21,549 nucleotides of DNA from Chromera velia. Its lineage: Eukaryota; Sar; Chromeraceae. Where the stretch lies: positions 1 through 21,549 of the forward strand of contig JAHBMJ010002172.1 of the NCBI GenBank assembly GCA_018398765.1, given 5' to 3'. How positions within the stretch are numbered: position 1 is the first letter of the stretch; every line of letters starts with the position of its first letter. Under the pieces are notes generated by a model. It worked only from the letters and a program-made list of their open reading frames with translations, did no database searches and was not told the DNA's origin. The position numbers and the translations under genes are program-made. Positions 9,726 through 19,824 of the stretch are shown here, piece by piece.

Positions 9726-12700
9726 CAGACAAATCGATGCATGAGAACGCAATCGAAGCCGTCGGGGAGCTTCGCCAAGTGATGCGTGTCTGCAAACACG
9801 AATGAAAACGAAATGCAGAGCAAAACGCCCCTTTATCTGTTCAATTCCCACCTCTTTCCTCCTTCTTCCTGCCAACCCGGCATGGCTGACTGACCATCTC
9901 TAGCGTGCGAAAGTCGGTATCCTCCTCTTCCTCCTCTCCATCCAGAGTCGCCTCCCCAGCGGCACTCCTCACAGCTCCCTGCAAACACTCGATCATCACA
10001 CAAAACACAGAATACAAAACAAGTCCAGGATACGTATCACGGGAGCAAGTGTCCTAGATGGATCGCACAAAGGATGCAGATGCGGTCTGTCCACTTCCTT
10101 GCATTCTTCATCTGAGAGGAGGCTGTAGACTCCGTCCCTAGTTCCATGAGCCTTTTTCGTTCGTTCTTTTCTATTTTCCCCCCTCTCCTTTCCATCCTGG
10201 CCATGCATGCAAGAAGGAAACCCTGTAAGTCAGTCAGCCCACCTCGCTACTGGGTCCAGCCTTGGGGGACACAGGGGCGCCAGTCGCTGCTGCGGCCTCA
10301 TGAGGGCCCACGACCTGACCACTCGCCTGCAAATAGCAAGAGAAGGGAAGGGAAAGCGCGGGAGGGACGATGGTGCAGGTGTCAGTGTGAGGAGAGGAAG
10401 AGAGAGAAAGAAACATGTGCGAATCATGAGAGAATTGGAGGAGGCAGAAAGAGGGGCTTTGCCCAACCTCTGCTATTCTCTCTCGCCATCCTCCCCTGTT
10501 TGCAGTACTTTTTCATTACTTCTGCGACAATGTTCTTCCCCCCCTCCCCCAGCTTCAGAAGCAGTTCGCAAAGTCTTACAGATCAGTACTCTCATCCAGG
10601 CGCTTGCAATTGCAGGCAAACAAAGACCTGGACAGCCGTGCAGTCATGCAGACTGACCTCCCAGTTGCAAATGAAGTTGAAACACGGGTCGCAAACGCGC
10701 ACCCACACTCTCCACTCTGCCTCCTTCGCACTTGAAGTCGTGTTTGTGCGTCGAAGCTGCCGGGAGAAATAAGAGAGGGAGAAGAAAACGTACATTTCAA
10801 CAGATCTCTGGGGGATTTGTCGCTTTCTCTGCAAAAAGCGTTACAGTCCGCAGCAAGGTTGGCCTTGCTTTCTCTTTTTGTTTCTGTCTTCACTCTCATC
10901 TTGCTCTGTTCTCATGCATGCGACTGACCACTGCAGGCTGGAGACTGAGTGAGAGAGGCTCCTTCTCCCTCTCCTTCGCCTCGCCGAGGGGTCCCGTGCG
11001 AGCGTGTGCAAGCAGAATGCCCCCTCCCCTCTCCCTCTCCTTCTCCTTTCCGACCCAGGAGTCCAAATGTTCAGTTGCCATCATCGTGATCAGTCCAGAA
11101 TTCCGCCCCTTTGTCGTGTTGTTGTAGTCATACTTCGCAGGGTCAGCAACAAGACTGAGGGGGATGGGTGCTTTCTTCGTCGAGCAAGCGGCGCACACAC
11201 AACGTCCACAGCGACGACCTGTAATACCGATGACAGACCGGATTAATTCTCACCATGACAGCATTCCAGACACAAATTTAAAACCAGGAACCCCTCGACA
11301 ATTACTTATGAAAGCAGCAGAGCCCGCTTTCATGATCAGCCCCTTCGCGTTGCTCGCAAACTCAATTTGCACACACAAAAAAAACAGCCAACAGCACTCG
11401 GGGAAAGAAAACGACCGTCCTTCCTTCCCTTTCTCCCTCCCTTTCTGCCTTACTAACTCAATCTCTCTCTCTGACTCACACACACACACACACACTCTGA
11501 CCCTTCATTTACTCACTGACAGTGGTGCCGTCTCCTTGAGACCGCGTCAAACGGCGCGATACACGTCATGCACGCCTTTGTTGCTGCATCCTTCACCCAG
11601 GCCCCCCAAAACCAGTCCACCACCTCCGCTCCCTCGGTGCTGTCCATGCTCATGAAAGTCCAAGTTTGCATCACGTGCCCTGTCCTGATCCCTCCCCAGT
11701 CGGGGATTGGCCACTCGTCCTCCAGAGCCTTCACTCCCGGGGCGCCTGGAAGGGCGTACTTTCGCGTCTCCCACCCCTTCTGGGCGGCCGTCATGGATAA
11801 CCGAAAGGTCTCCATCACAGGCGACAAAGGAACGGCCCCTGCTCCTGCGGCCCCCTGTTGCGGAAGGGTGACGTTGAACTGCTTCAAGTGAGCATGAATG
11901 CCCGTGGGAGGCTGCCACCCTGGAATGAAACATTCCCAGGGCCTCGCTCCAAATTCAACCAGCAGTCTGACCAGTCGTCTGAGCACTGCAGGATCCTCCT
12001 CCGCTCCCCTCTGCTTCTGGCCCTCCACTGCTGCCTTCAGGGTCTCCAACGGGGTCTTCCCAGACCGATCTCGAAGATTCACTGTTGCACCGTGTTTGAG
12101 AAGAAGACGCAGCGCTCCCGTCTGCAAATCCTCATCCAAAATTCGGGCACCGAGGTCACACAACAAATGAACCGCGGGCCTCCCAAAATCCTGATCCCCC
12201 CCTCTGGTGTTCTCCCTTTCCCTCTCCCCCGGCCCTTTGCAGAGAGAGGGAAAGTCTGGGTCCACCCCCGAGACCAGAAGCCTCCAGGCAGAGGGGAAAG
12301 CTCCGGCTGCAATCACGAACAGAGAAAGAAATGCATGGAAACGTGTATGAGGCGACACCCAGCCAGAGAAGGAGGGCGGTGAGGACCTTCAACAAGACCG
12401 GGACAGCAAAGAGGAACATGAGAATGAGACACCCCGACAAATCCTTCCTGTGGTAAAAATCAATCAGGGGCAGATACACAGAGGGACTCCAGAAAGAAGG
12501 TAGGCGGGAGACAAAGAAGAAAGATAAATCATGGTTCAGCATACTGCACTGATGGTAGCTGCCTTAGCCATAATCAAATAATGTACTGACCGAAGATCAT
12601 TGCTTGCAAGGGATTCAAATGGGGAAACCTTCTTTTGTGGGGGGCGACAACATCGTCAGCCCCTTCCTCGTCCTCTTCCGCCGACAGTGCAGGGGAGGAA

Positions 12701-15269
12701 GTTGGGGCCTCAGCTTCATCCAGGGGAGGTGGGGGTGGGGCTCCGTTCAGGTCGACCCCGTTGGCTCTCAGGGTCCGTAGTAGGGACAGTGAGACTGCAT
12801 GCATTTGGACTCATTTGTTGTCTCTGAGTTTCATCAAGACGTACCTTGTTGCACTAATATTTTCAAAGAGCGACGAGATCTATTGATGAGTCTAAAGCGA
12901 AAGATATGGATTTAATCAAGGGAAAGGGTGAAAAAGAGAGGTGCTGGCTGTCTCTCCTGAAAGCAACATGAGAAGAATGCAAAAACCATAAAGGCCGTCC
13001 CCCAACCCCGGACAAACAAGGTAGAGAAGCTCACCGTCACTAAAAGGATGCAGAGCTGCCAACTCGACAGCAGTCCAGCCGTCTGCCGAGATCTGCAAGG
13101 AAACAAAAAAAACACTTAAGGTGTGAAGAGAGGTTAGGGCAAATCAAAAAGAGGGACGACAGGCTAAGCCACTTGAGAGAAAGAAGACGGCCCACTGCTG
13201 GAATAACGCCACGCAGAGAGCACTAAGTCTCTGAATGCGTGTTATTTCCGTTTTCATTCCCCTCCTGACTGACCTCAAACGGGTCTGCCCCGTGTCTCAA
13301 AAGGATTTCAACGATCTCGCACTCCCCTTCCCGCACAGCAATCAGAAGAGGTGTGTCCTCCCAAGCGCACCGCATGCAACTGTCGCTGGTTCCTTGTCGC
13401 TTCACCGGACTCGTCCCCGACGCCACCTGCTTCGCCCCCCCTTCATCCGCGATGGGGGTCTGTTCCTCTGGAAAAAAGGGGGAAGTGGGAGAAGAGGGGG
13501 GAGAGGCTGAGGCCTCATCTTCCCCCTCGTCTGCCTGCATGGTCCGACATCGACAGTCAGGCGGACACGCAACGCTGGCACCGAATCGGATCAAGCGGAG
13601 GAGGGAATCCGTCGCAGAGGACAGACAAGCAACGTGGACCGGCCCCAGGCCCCACTCATCTCTCTTCTCTAGTTCCTCTTTGTTCATCGCATCCTCTAGC
13701 AGTCTCATTCGGTTCTCTTCGTCTTGCTGCTGCTGCTGCTGTTGCGAGGAGGAAAGAGGAAGTTGCAGCCGCACACGAGAGGAGTTTGAGATCGGTTCTC
13801 CCCCTTCTTTCTGTCCCCCTGAATCAAAACGATTTTCCCTGACAATGCTGTGCAAAGTCCCTCGGACAAGCGAATGGCCGAGGAGGGCTGCAGCACGAGC
13901 ACAGAGATATTCCCGTCGGTCTCTTGCAACCGACACGCTCAAGTCTCTCATTCTTGCACTTCCTCTCTGACTGTGCGATGCTCTACCTCTTGAAGGCATC
14001 TCACACGCTTCCGTACTGCCCCCCTCCCCTCCTTCGTCGTCGTCACTCTTCTTTCGCAAGTCCCGCAGAACTGCTGTGACGGCGGCGGGCATTCCGACGG
14101 GAACCGAAATGCGCGCCGTGTCGACCAAAACGTCACCGGTGGACTTCCACCCCCGTTTTCTTCCTCCCACAGCGGCTCCACCAACCCCATCAGACTTCCC
14201 GGCAGCAGCAGAGGGACCGACCACTGCGGGGATCTGTGCCGCCCTTTCTCCCATGGGCCCCCGTCGCAGAAGCCCCAGGGCCAACGTGCGTCGACGCCCC
14301 TGTCTGGTCTCTCCAAACCTGTGCGATGCAGTTTTTTGGGATCCTGGGAGTTGCGTAAAGGACGCAGAAGGGCTGGAGACTGCCACTGAGTGTCGTTTGG
14401 AGGGCACCAGCCGTACCGTGTCTCTTCTGAAGGGCATGACCATCTGGTTGGCCACGAAGGTGGCGACGACAAACCTGATCGTGCTCATCCATTCCATCTT
14501 TTCCTCCTCTTCCTGCACGTGGCCACGTACGGCAAGAAGTAAATCGGAAAGTCAAAAACAAAACGCTATTAAATCAGCAGGACGCTTCAGGGACTTGAAA
14601 AGCTCCCGCAATGTAGACACAGAAAAGAGCGCAGCAAAATGACGCGGTGAGAGGAAAAGGTGAAAGAGGAAAAGGGAAGGAAATGGCAGGTAAAGAGTGT
14701 CCTTGGCTGAGACTGACGTCAAAACAAAAGTGAAGCACTTGCTTCTCATCTGCAATCTGGAAGCCAAACATTTCCACATTAGCCTTTACTTGTGCTGGAG
14801 AGTCGCAGAGCAGTAGATGTTTGTGAGGAATCGTCCTCTGCCACTTGAATTGGACTTTCACGGGACCGTCTGGGGCATTCCCACCAGCAAGCGAGCGAAC
14901 GGAATTGGCAGCAGACTGCATTGTGGCTTTGAAGGCGTTTTCCTTTTTGGGCTTTGGCACCTCTTCCGTGAGGAAAGAAGTGAGATCCTGATCAGGGGCT
15001 CTCTCTTTCTCTGACGATTTCGAAGTGCTCATCGGGTTCGTTAGAACCAGGCAGTCCGTGAAAGCGAAAAGATGCTGCGGGTTCAGTCTTTTTGTCTTGG
15101 GGTTCATTCTCAAAACTGGGCCATCTTTGATGAGGGTTCTCCTACAGGACTTGTCTCCCAAGAGAGGGCACTGGATGGCCACAATGTCTTCGAGGATCGG
15201 GTGCTGCACCGACTGGAACTTGATGGCAACACCCAGATCCACGCGTGGCGTGGAGCCACCCTCACTCAT
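8535..15269 (-). CDS. Gene B: PH - ankyrin repeat - FYVE zinc finger protein (11 exons)
   Basis: Exons: 15269-14739, 14512-13274, 13092-13035, 12794-12591, 12234-11521, 11218-11151, 10756-10658, 10326-10243, 9978-9895, 9616-8938, 8596-8535. All phases agree: 3822 nt, 1273 residues. Residues ~43-199 form a PH-like domain with a long charged insertion; the frame joins FGFQIADEKQ to EEEEKMEWMSTIRF (Trp185). Ankyrin repeats lie at ~462-491, 561-590, 591-627 and ~694-740; GADPFE|ISADGWTAVELAALH crosses an intron seamlessly. A seven-Gln run sits at 434-440. The FYVE finger (~893-970) keeps every signature: WVKD, CMTC (899-902), RRRHHCRRCG and RVCDPC (960-963). FYVE fingers bind PI3P, so an endosomal role is expected. 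The tail is Gly/Ser/Pro-rich, then a coiled coil (~1213-1265). The exon 6 donor is weak (GTTGCT); an alternative GTATGA at 11133 with a later acceptor also keeps the FYVE frame. ANKFY1 is similar but has BTB instead of PH. Confidence 0.85.
9641..9724. repeat. (AAAGAGAGGA)n and (AG)n simple repeat in gene B intron 9
   Basis: Three near-identical 10-bp units (9651-9680) pass into a pure AG run of about 32 bp (9683-9714). On the transcribed strand this is a TC-rich tract in the intron between the 9978-9895 and 9616-8938 exons. Confidence 0.85.
11474..11496. repeat. (CA)n microsatellite in gene B intron 5
   Basis: About ten CA units next to a CT-rich stretch, just inside the intron that splits the FYVE finger codon. 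On the transcribed strand it is (TG)n a few tens of bases after the donor GTCAGT. Confidence 0.85.
13724..13744 (-). repeat. CAG-type trinucleotide repeat encoding seven Gln in gene B
   Basis: Minus-strand codons CAA CAG CAG CAG CAG CAG CAA, coding residues 434-440 of the PH-ankyrin-FYVE protein, just upstream of the first ankyrin repeat. The run lies in a disordered Ser/Gln/Glu-rich linker and is likely length-polymorphic. Confidence 0.85.
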
Positions 15270-15945
15270 TGCGATTAAGTGGAGCGGTTTCTCCCTTGAC
15301 CAGCTGCACTCTGCTAATCCTTGAGGTCAGTCAGACCGATATGCTGATGTAGACGGCGGCATTGGTGCATGCGTTTGGAGCTTCGCTGTCTCAACGGACT
15401 CCCTACAGATTGGTCATGCCGGGCACTTGCGATGGTTGAATAAGCTTCTCCATCGGCCTGTCAGGTCAGCGACGTATCAATCGATCCACTCTGACAGCTG
15501 ATCTATATATATATATATAGGCTGCGACCTCGATCCGCATTCGATCCGCACCCTAGCTGCTTAAATTTACACTGCATGCATTTCAGAAGTCACTGCACAC
15601 GAGACACATTATTTTTTGGTGAGTGCCTTGGATTCCACGGGTCCATAGTTGAGGGGGTGGAGCCGAGGCCACGGCCGCGCGCGGCACCATGCAGTGTTTG
15701 ATCGCTATGCATTTTTTTTTTCTGGGGCCTAGCTCGTGCATGGACAGCAGCTAGAGACCTGCCCTCCGAGGTGTCGACGAGCTGCGCGCATGCACGGAGT
15801 GCCTGCATGCAAAGAGACTTTTGTCAACGTGTGTCCTCGTATATATATAGACGGTCAGAAGTGTGGTCAGAGCCCACAACAGTCCAAAAACTATCGAAAA
15901 ACGAAGAAGGTGCTGGATGCGCTGAACGTAATGAATCAGGGTACG
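15270..15945. promoter_or_regulatory. Divergent promoter region of genes B and C
   Basis: 676 bp between two start codons pointing away from each other. It contains (TA)8 at 15504-15519 and a second TA-box TATATATATA at 15840-15849, about 96 bp before the gene C ATG. TGCATGC-type palindromes occur at 15366-15372, 15573-15580 and 15804-15811, plus a CGCATGCA at about 15787. TGCATGCA resembles known ApiAP2 binding motifs of apicomplexans; that link is inferential here. No transcription start can be placed from sequence alone. Confidence 0.5.
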
Positions 15946-18591
15946 ATGGGGTGTGTGTCCAGTAACAGCAAAGAGGGCGTGGGGGGTCAGGGGGGAGACG
16001 GTGGACTGAAAGGACGAGAAGAGACCCCCCGCCCTGCCCGAAAAGAGAGGGAACGGCAACCCCAAGATGCTTCCCACCTTTTCACCCGCAAGAATGTTGA
16101 GGTTCATCTCGTTGGTGCGCGTAGGGAGGGACCCGGAGAGACGCTGAACATTCCGCTAGACCCTAGGAGACACGCCATCTCCGAGTTGGAAGAGATGGCG
16201 AGGGCGATGTGTGTACAGAAGGCGACGTGGTTCGAGGAGTTTGTGATTTGGAATGAAGGCAAGAGAGTGAACTCATCGTCAAGGAATGCGGTAGGGAAGC
16301 AGAAAATCGAGTTCTTTCTCGGGTGCTCCTTTTATGCGCGGGTAAGTTAGAAGAGGAAGGGTCTGAATGCTGGTGTTGATTTATTGATACCTAAAAGATG
16401 TATGTATCTTGGAGGAATTCCAATTCAGTCCGACGACCGTTCGCGTTTCGGTCGCAAAAGCCTTTGTTTCGACTGCGTGAGCTTGTTTCTTGAACTGTTC
16501 CATGCATCCGTTCGTACAGGGCTTGGTGGGAATACGTGACAAAACGGAATAAAAGATACGTTCATGGCAGCGGGTCCAGAGGAGAGTCACAGTATACTTC
16601 TTCTGAAAGCACGTACCACACACAGAGGGACGCAGGCAGACAGATCAGCAAACAAGTAGACAACCAATCAAAGAAGTAAGTAAGTAAGCAACCAAGCACG
16701 CCACAAGGACAGGGACGGGAGTGGAGAGAGACTTCATGCAGCTGCATGTTCTCTTCCTCTCATGCACACGATTCGTCACGACTTGCTTCCTTGAATGAAG
16801 TCAGGCTGAAGCCTTTCCAGAACATGCGAAAAATAATTCTGAGGTGGCTCAGAGATTGAGTCAATGGATTATCTCAAAGAAGCACCCGTGAATATGTGTG
16901 AATAAGAAATGCAGGTGAGTTTGGCAAAGCGTTCCTTTTTCGTGTACGAGCTGAAAGGAGAGGGTGGCAGTGGCAGTTTCCGCTGCTGGGAGCTTCAGTG
17001 GGAGGAGACTGCTCGTGTGGAAGTGGGTCCTGGGGAGACTGGGAGGGATTTGAAGAGAGCAGTTCGAAAAGCCTTGGGAAAGGGGGAGAAAGAGAATGAA
17101 GGAGAGGGTAAGTCAGGGAGGAAGCACAGGGTTCAGGAGACTGGTGGGATGACTGACTGAGTGAAAGTGCCACTTGATCTTTTCAGCCTCCTCCTCCTGC
17201 ACATCGCACGTTCCTTTCCACCTGCATTTCCAAGAGAGGAGACTTGAGTACTTCTGCGCCCCCCGCACGTCTGCTTTCCCACGCGCGTGCTCAACCTCCC
17301 GGTCACATTCGGGCCTGAAAAGGGAATGCATCCAGCGCATGCCTGTGTACTGTTCTGCACATTTTTCATTTTTGCGGGTTCCACGGAACATGTGTTAGTT
17401 ATGTGTGTGAACGCCTACACAACAATGCGCGCAGACAGCCTCTCTTGTGCGCATTCCCGTTCTTGCAGACCCCGCAGAACCAATGAAGAAGAACTCAGAG
17501 GGCAAAACAGACGACAAGGTGGAAGGAAGCGCGAAAAAGGAGGGTGCAGAGCCGTCGAGTTCGTTCTCTCTGTTCAGTTTTGACGGTCGAGAGATTTCAG
17601 ACAGTTCCAAAATGGCGGGGTTCGACCTGAAGCCCTCCAGCAGGTACCTGACCCTCTCTGCTGAGCACTGCAAGTTCTCTTTTGTGTCTGTGAAGACCCT
17701 TACTGGCAAGACGATCAGGGTGGAGGCAGGGGACGGGGACCTTGTCGAGACTGTGAGTCATCTGATCTGAGTGAGGAAGATTTCCTGTGTGGTTTCGTCA
17801 ATGCATGTAGTTGCGTGGCAGAACTTTCAGGCATGGGTCGTGGGAGACGCCTCTCCTTTTGGAAACTTGCTTGCATCTCCTGCAAGATCAGACAGGTGCA
17901 GACATGCATAGTCCCTTTCTGCGCAGCCCCAGAAGGGATAAAAGCGGTGTCTTGTGTGTGTCTGGTGCTCATTTTTTGCACACCTCTTTTGATTCTGCTC
18001 CTCTTTTCTGCCCTCAGTTGAAAGTGCGTATAGAGGAGAAGGAGGGCGTTCCGCCTGATCACCAACGACTTGTGGTCTCTCTGGAGGGCAAAGGGTCTGT
18101 CTCCCTGGAGGACGGCTGCACTCTGTCTGACTACATTGTACCCCGAAAGGGGGAGGGCAGGGACCCCACTGTGTACCTGGTCATGAGGCTGCGGGAGGGG
18201 CCCTCGGTCGGAGGGACCCAATTTGTTGACGTGAGGGGGAATCTGGAGAAGAGAGCGTTCAGCAGCAAGGCCCCCTATTGGAGACGGGTGGGGAAGGGCC
18301 TGAACATTCACGGCGTGTGCAGACGTTCGACGTGCAATGCTTTTGGGCGGGAGGTAGGAAAGTCGGGGGGGGGGTGACCATGGAGACTGTGTGTGTGCTG
18401 TTTTCTCGTCTGTAGCTAATGAGGGTGTACGTTGTGCCTGCAGCCGGAGTTGAATGGGGGGGGATCGTTTTCCATTTTTTCGATTCTGGGCCCTCTCAAT
18501 TTGCGTGTGGGAGGGAGATCAGTGGGTGTCTGCGTTTGCGTGTCTGTGTCTGAGTGCGTGCCTGCGCATCCGTGTGTGTGTGTGTCTGTGT

Positions 18592-18628
<37 letters not shown>

Positions 18629-19759
18629 TGAGAGAGAGAGAGAGAGGCCCATCGATCTGCCTCTTTACCCTTATGTCACTTACTTGTTCTCAAACGGTAG
18701 CAAATGTTTGCTGGTGCGAGATTTGGAGCTTTTGATGAGCACGTGCGGTTTTGCAGACAGCAAGGCGATGTTTACACCTTCGATCGCATCCTTCAATTGT
18801 CCCTAAGTGGAATGACGACTCTCACCAATTCTGAAAAAGCCAATGGAGTTATTGATCGAGGCGTGCTTGATTCTTGCGTTTCTCCTCATTTTCATTCTCT
18901 TCTTTTACCGACGAGACGCCTGCAGGTGATCATTCCGAAGGGCATGGACTCTTTTGACTTAATCCTCCAGTCCTCCGAGTGCTTCTGTCCCGCATGCGGT
19001 GGCTGGGTGGAACCAAAAACGTGCGGGTTCTTCGACTGCAGGTGGGAAGGGGAGGGGAGGGGAGGGGGGGCAGCATTCATTCCTAGTTCTCCAAAGAAAT
19101 CGTTGTTAACGTGCTTGGATGCAGATACAGAGCTCCTGCCTGAAACAAGTTTTTGTTGATCTATCTATCTGCAGGTGGACCCACGAGGCCATCTTCAGGG
19201 AGAGGGAAGGAGAGCGCCCGATGATGATTGGGGGTGAGTGCCGTGAGAAGTCCAGACAGCGATCGCACAGCATTTGTAGCACCACAGGAGGAAGAGCATG
19301 AATGCTCAGAAGAACAATTGGTTTGAGATGGGGTTCACGTGCACATGTCGATGGTCGTGTCGTCCATTTCCGCTTGCTTGTGTTGCAATGCTTTCCCTTC
19401 CGGTACTTCCGGAAGTAGATTGCTTTCTTGTGGAGACCATTCTTTGAAAGCGTTTGCAAGCGCATGGCCTGCGTGCAGGCGAGTGGCAGGATGCGTTCTC
19501 GGACGCCTACCAGAAGTTCAAGAAAGGCACCGAGTCCCTCTCCTACATTCGTCTCGTCTTCTTCCTCCAGGACCTGGAAGAGAGGGACCTCTGCGCCGTC
19601 TGTCTGGAGAGCCTGGCGTCGGACGGACAGCCAAATCTCCAGACAGCCTGCACCCCTTTCTCATGCGAACGCCACAAGTTTCATCTGAAGTGCATCAGCT
19701 CGTGGCTGGCTCAAGGGCGGACCTGCCCTGTCTGCAGGGCCCCGGCAGATGCTCGCTGA
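15946..19759 (+). CDS. Gene C: triple ubiquitin-like, Cys-rich module, RING protein; putative E3 ligase (7 exons)
   Basis: Exons: 15946-16341, 16915-17107, 17469-17752, 18018-18353, 18926-19041, 19175-19233, 19479-19759; 1665 nt, 554 residues, all phases agree. ATG 15946 was chosen because it gives MGCVSSNSK, a myristoylation/palmitoylation motif; in-frame ATGs exist upstream (15931, 15790, 15736). A weak ubiquitin-like fold lies at ~50-135. A second at ~142-262 is split by a charged linker (VYELKG... then FSLFSFDGREISDSSKMAG). The third (~263-352) is unmistakable: VKTLTGKTIRVE, then KVRIEEKEGVPPDHQRLV and MRLREG, without the Gly-Gly end, so it is not processed. Next comes APYWRRVGKGLNIHGVC...C (C392, C397), then CPAC (424-427), TCGFFDC (436-441) and W, a zinc-type module familiar from protist ubiquitin-family proteins. 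The C-terminal RING has C500, C503, C524, H527, H530, C533, C544 and C547, with CxxH spacing one residue longer than usual. Most likely a membrane-tethered ubiquitin ligase. Confidence 0.88.
18571..18646. repeat. (TG)n-(GA)n compound microsatellite in gene C intron 4
   Basis: About 55 bp of TG repeats interrupted by two TCTG units, followed by about 18 bp of GA. It lies in the 572-bp intron between the exons ending CNAFGRE and starting VIIPKG. Confidence 0.9.
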
Positions 19760-19791
19760 TCAAGTCGTCCATAGTTATCCAACCTGAGGTT

Positions 19792-19824
19792 ACATGATGA
19801 ATGAATGAATGAATGAATGAATGA
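19792..19824. repeat. (ATGA)n microsatellite in the gene C 3' flank
   Basis: Seven to eight ATGA/AATG units about 33 bp after the gene C stop codon, probably within its 3' UTR. Confidence 0.85.

Noticed and set aside
15736-15945. Upstream in-frame extension of gene C exon 1 (starting MHGQQ)
   Set aside because: It contains the TATA-like run and TGCATGCA sites and shows no domain, whereas ATG 15946 creates a strong MGCVSS lipidation motif. It is not excluded.
18432-18806. Open frame in gene C intron 4
   Set aside because: It is mostly TG/GA microsatellite, and joining exon 4 directly to exon 5 gives the expected CNAFGRE|VIIPKG continuity.
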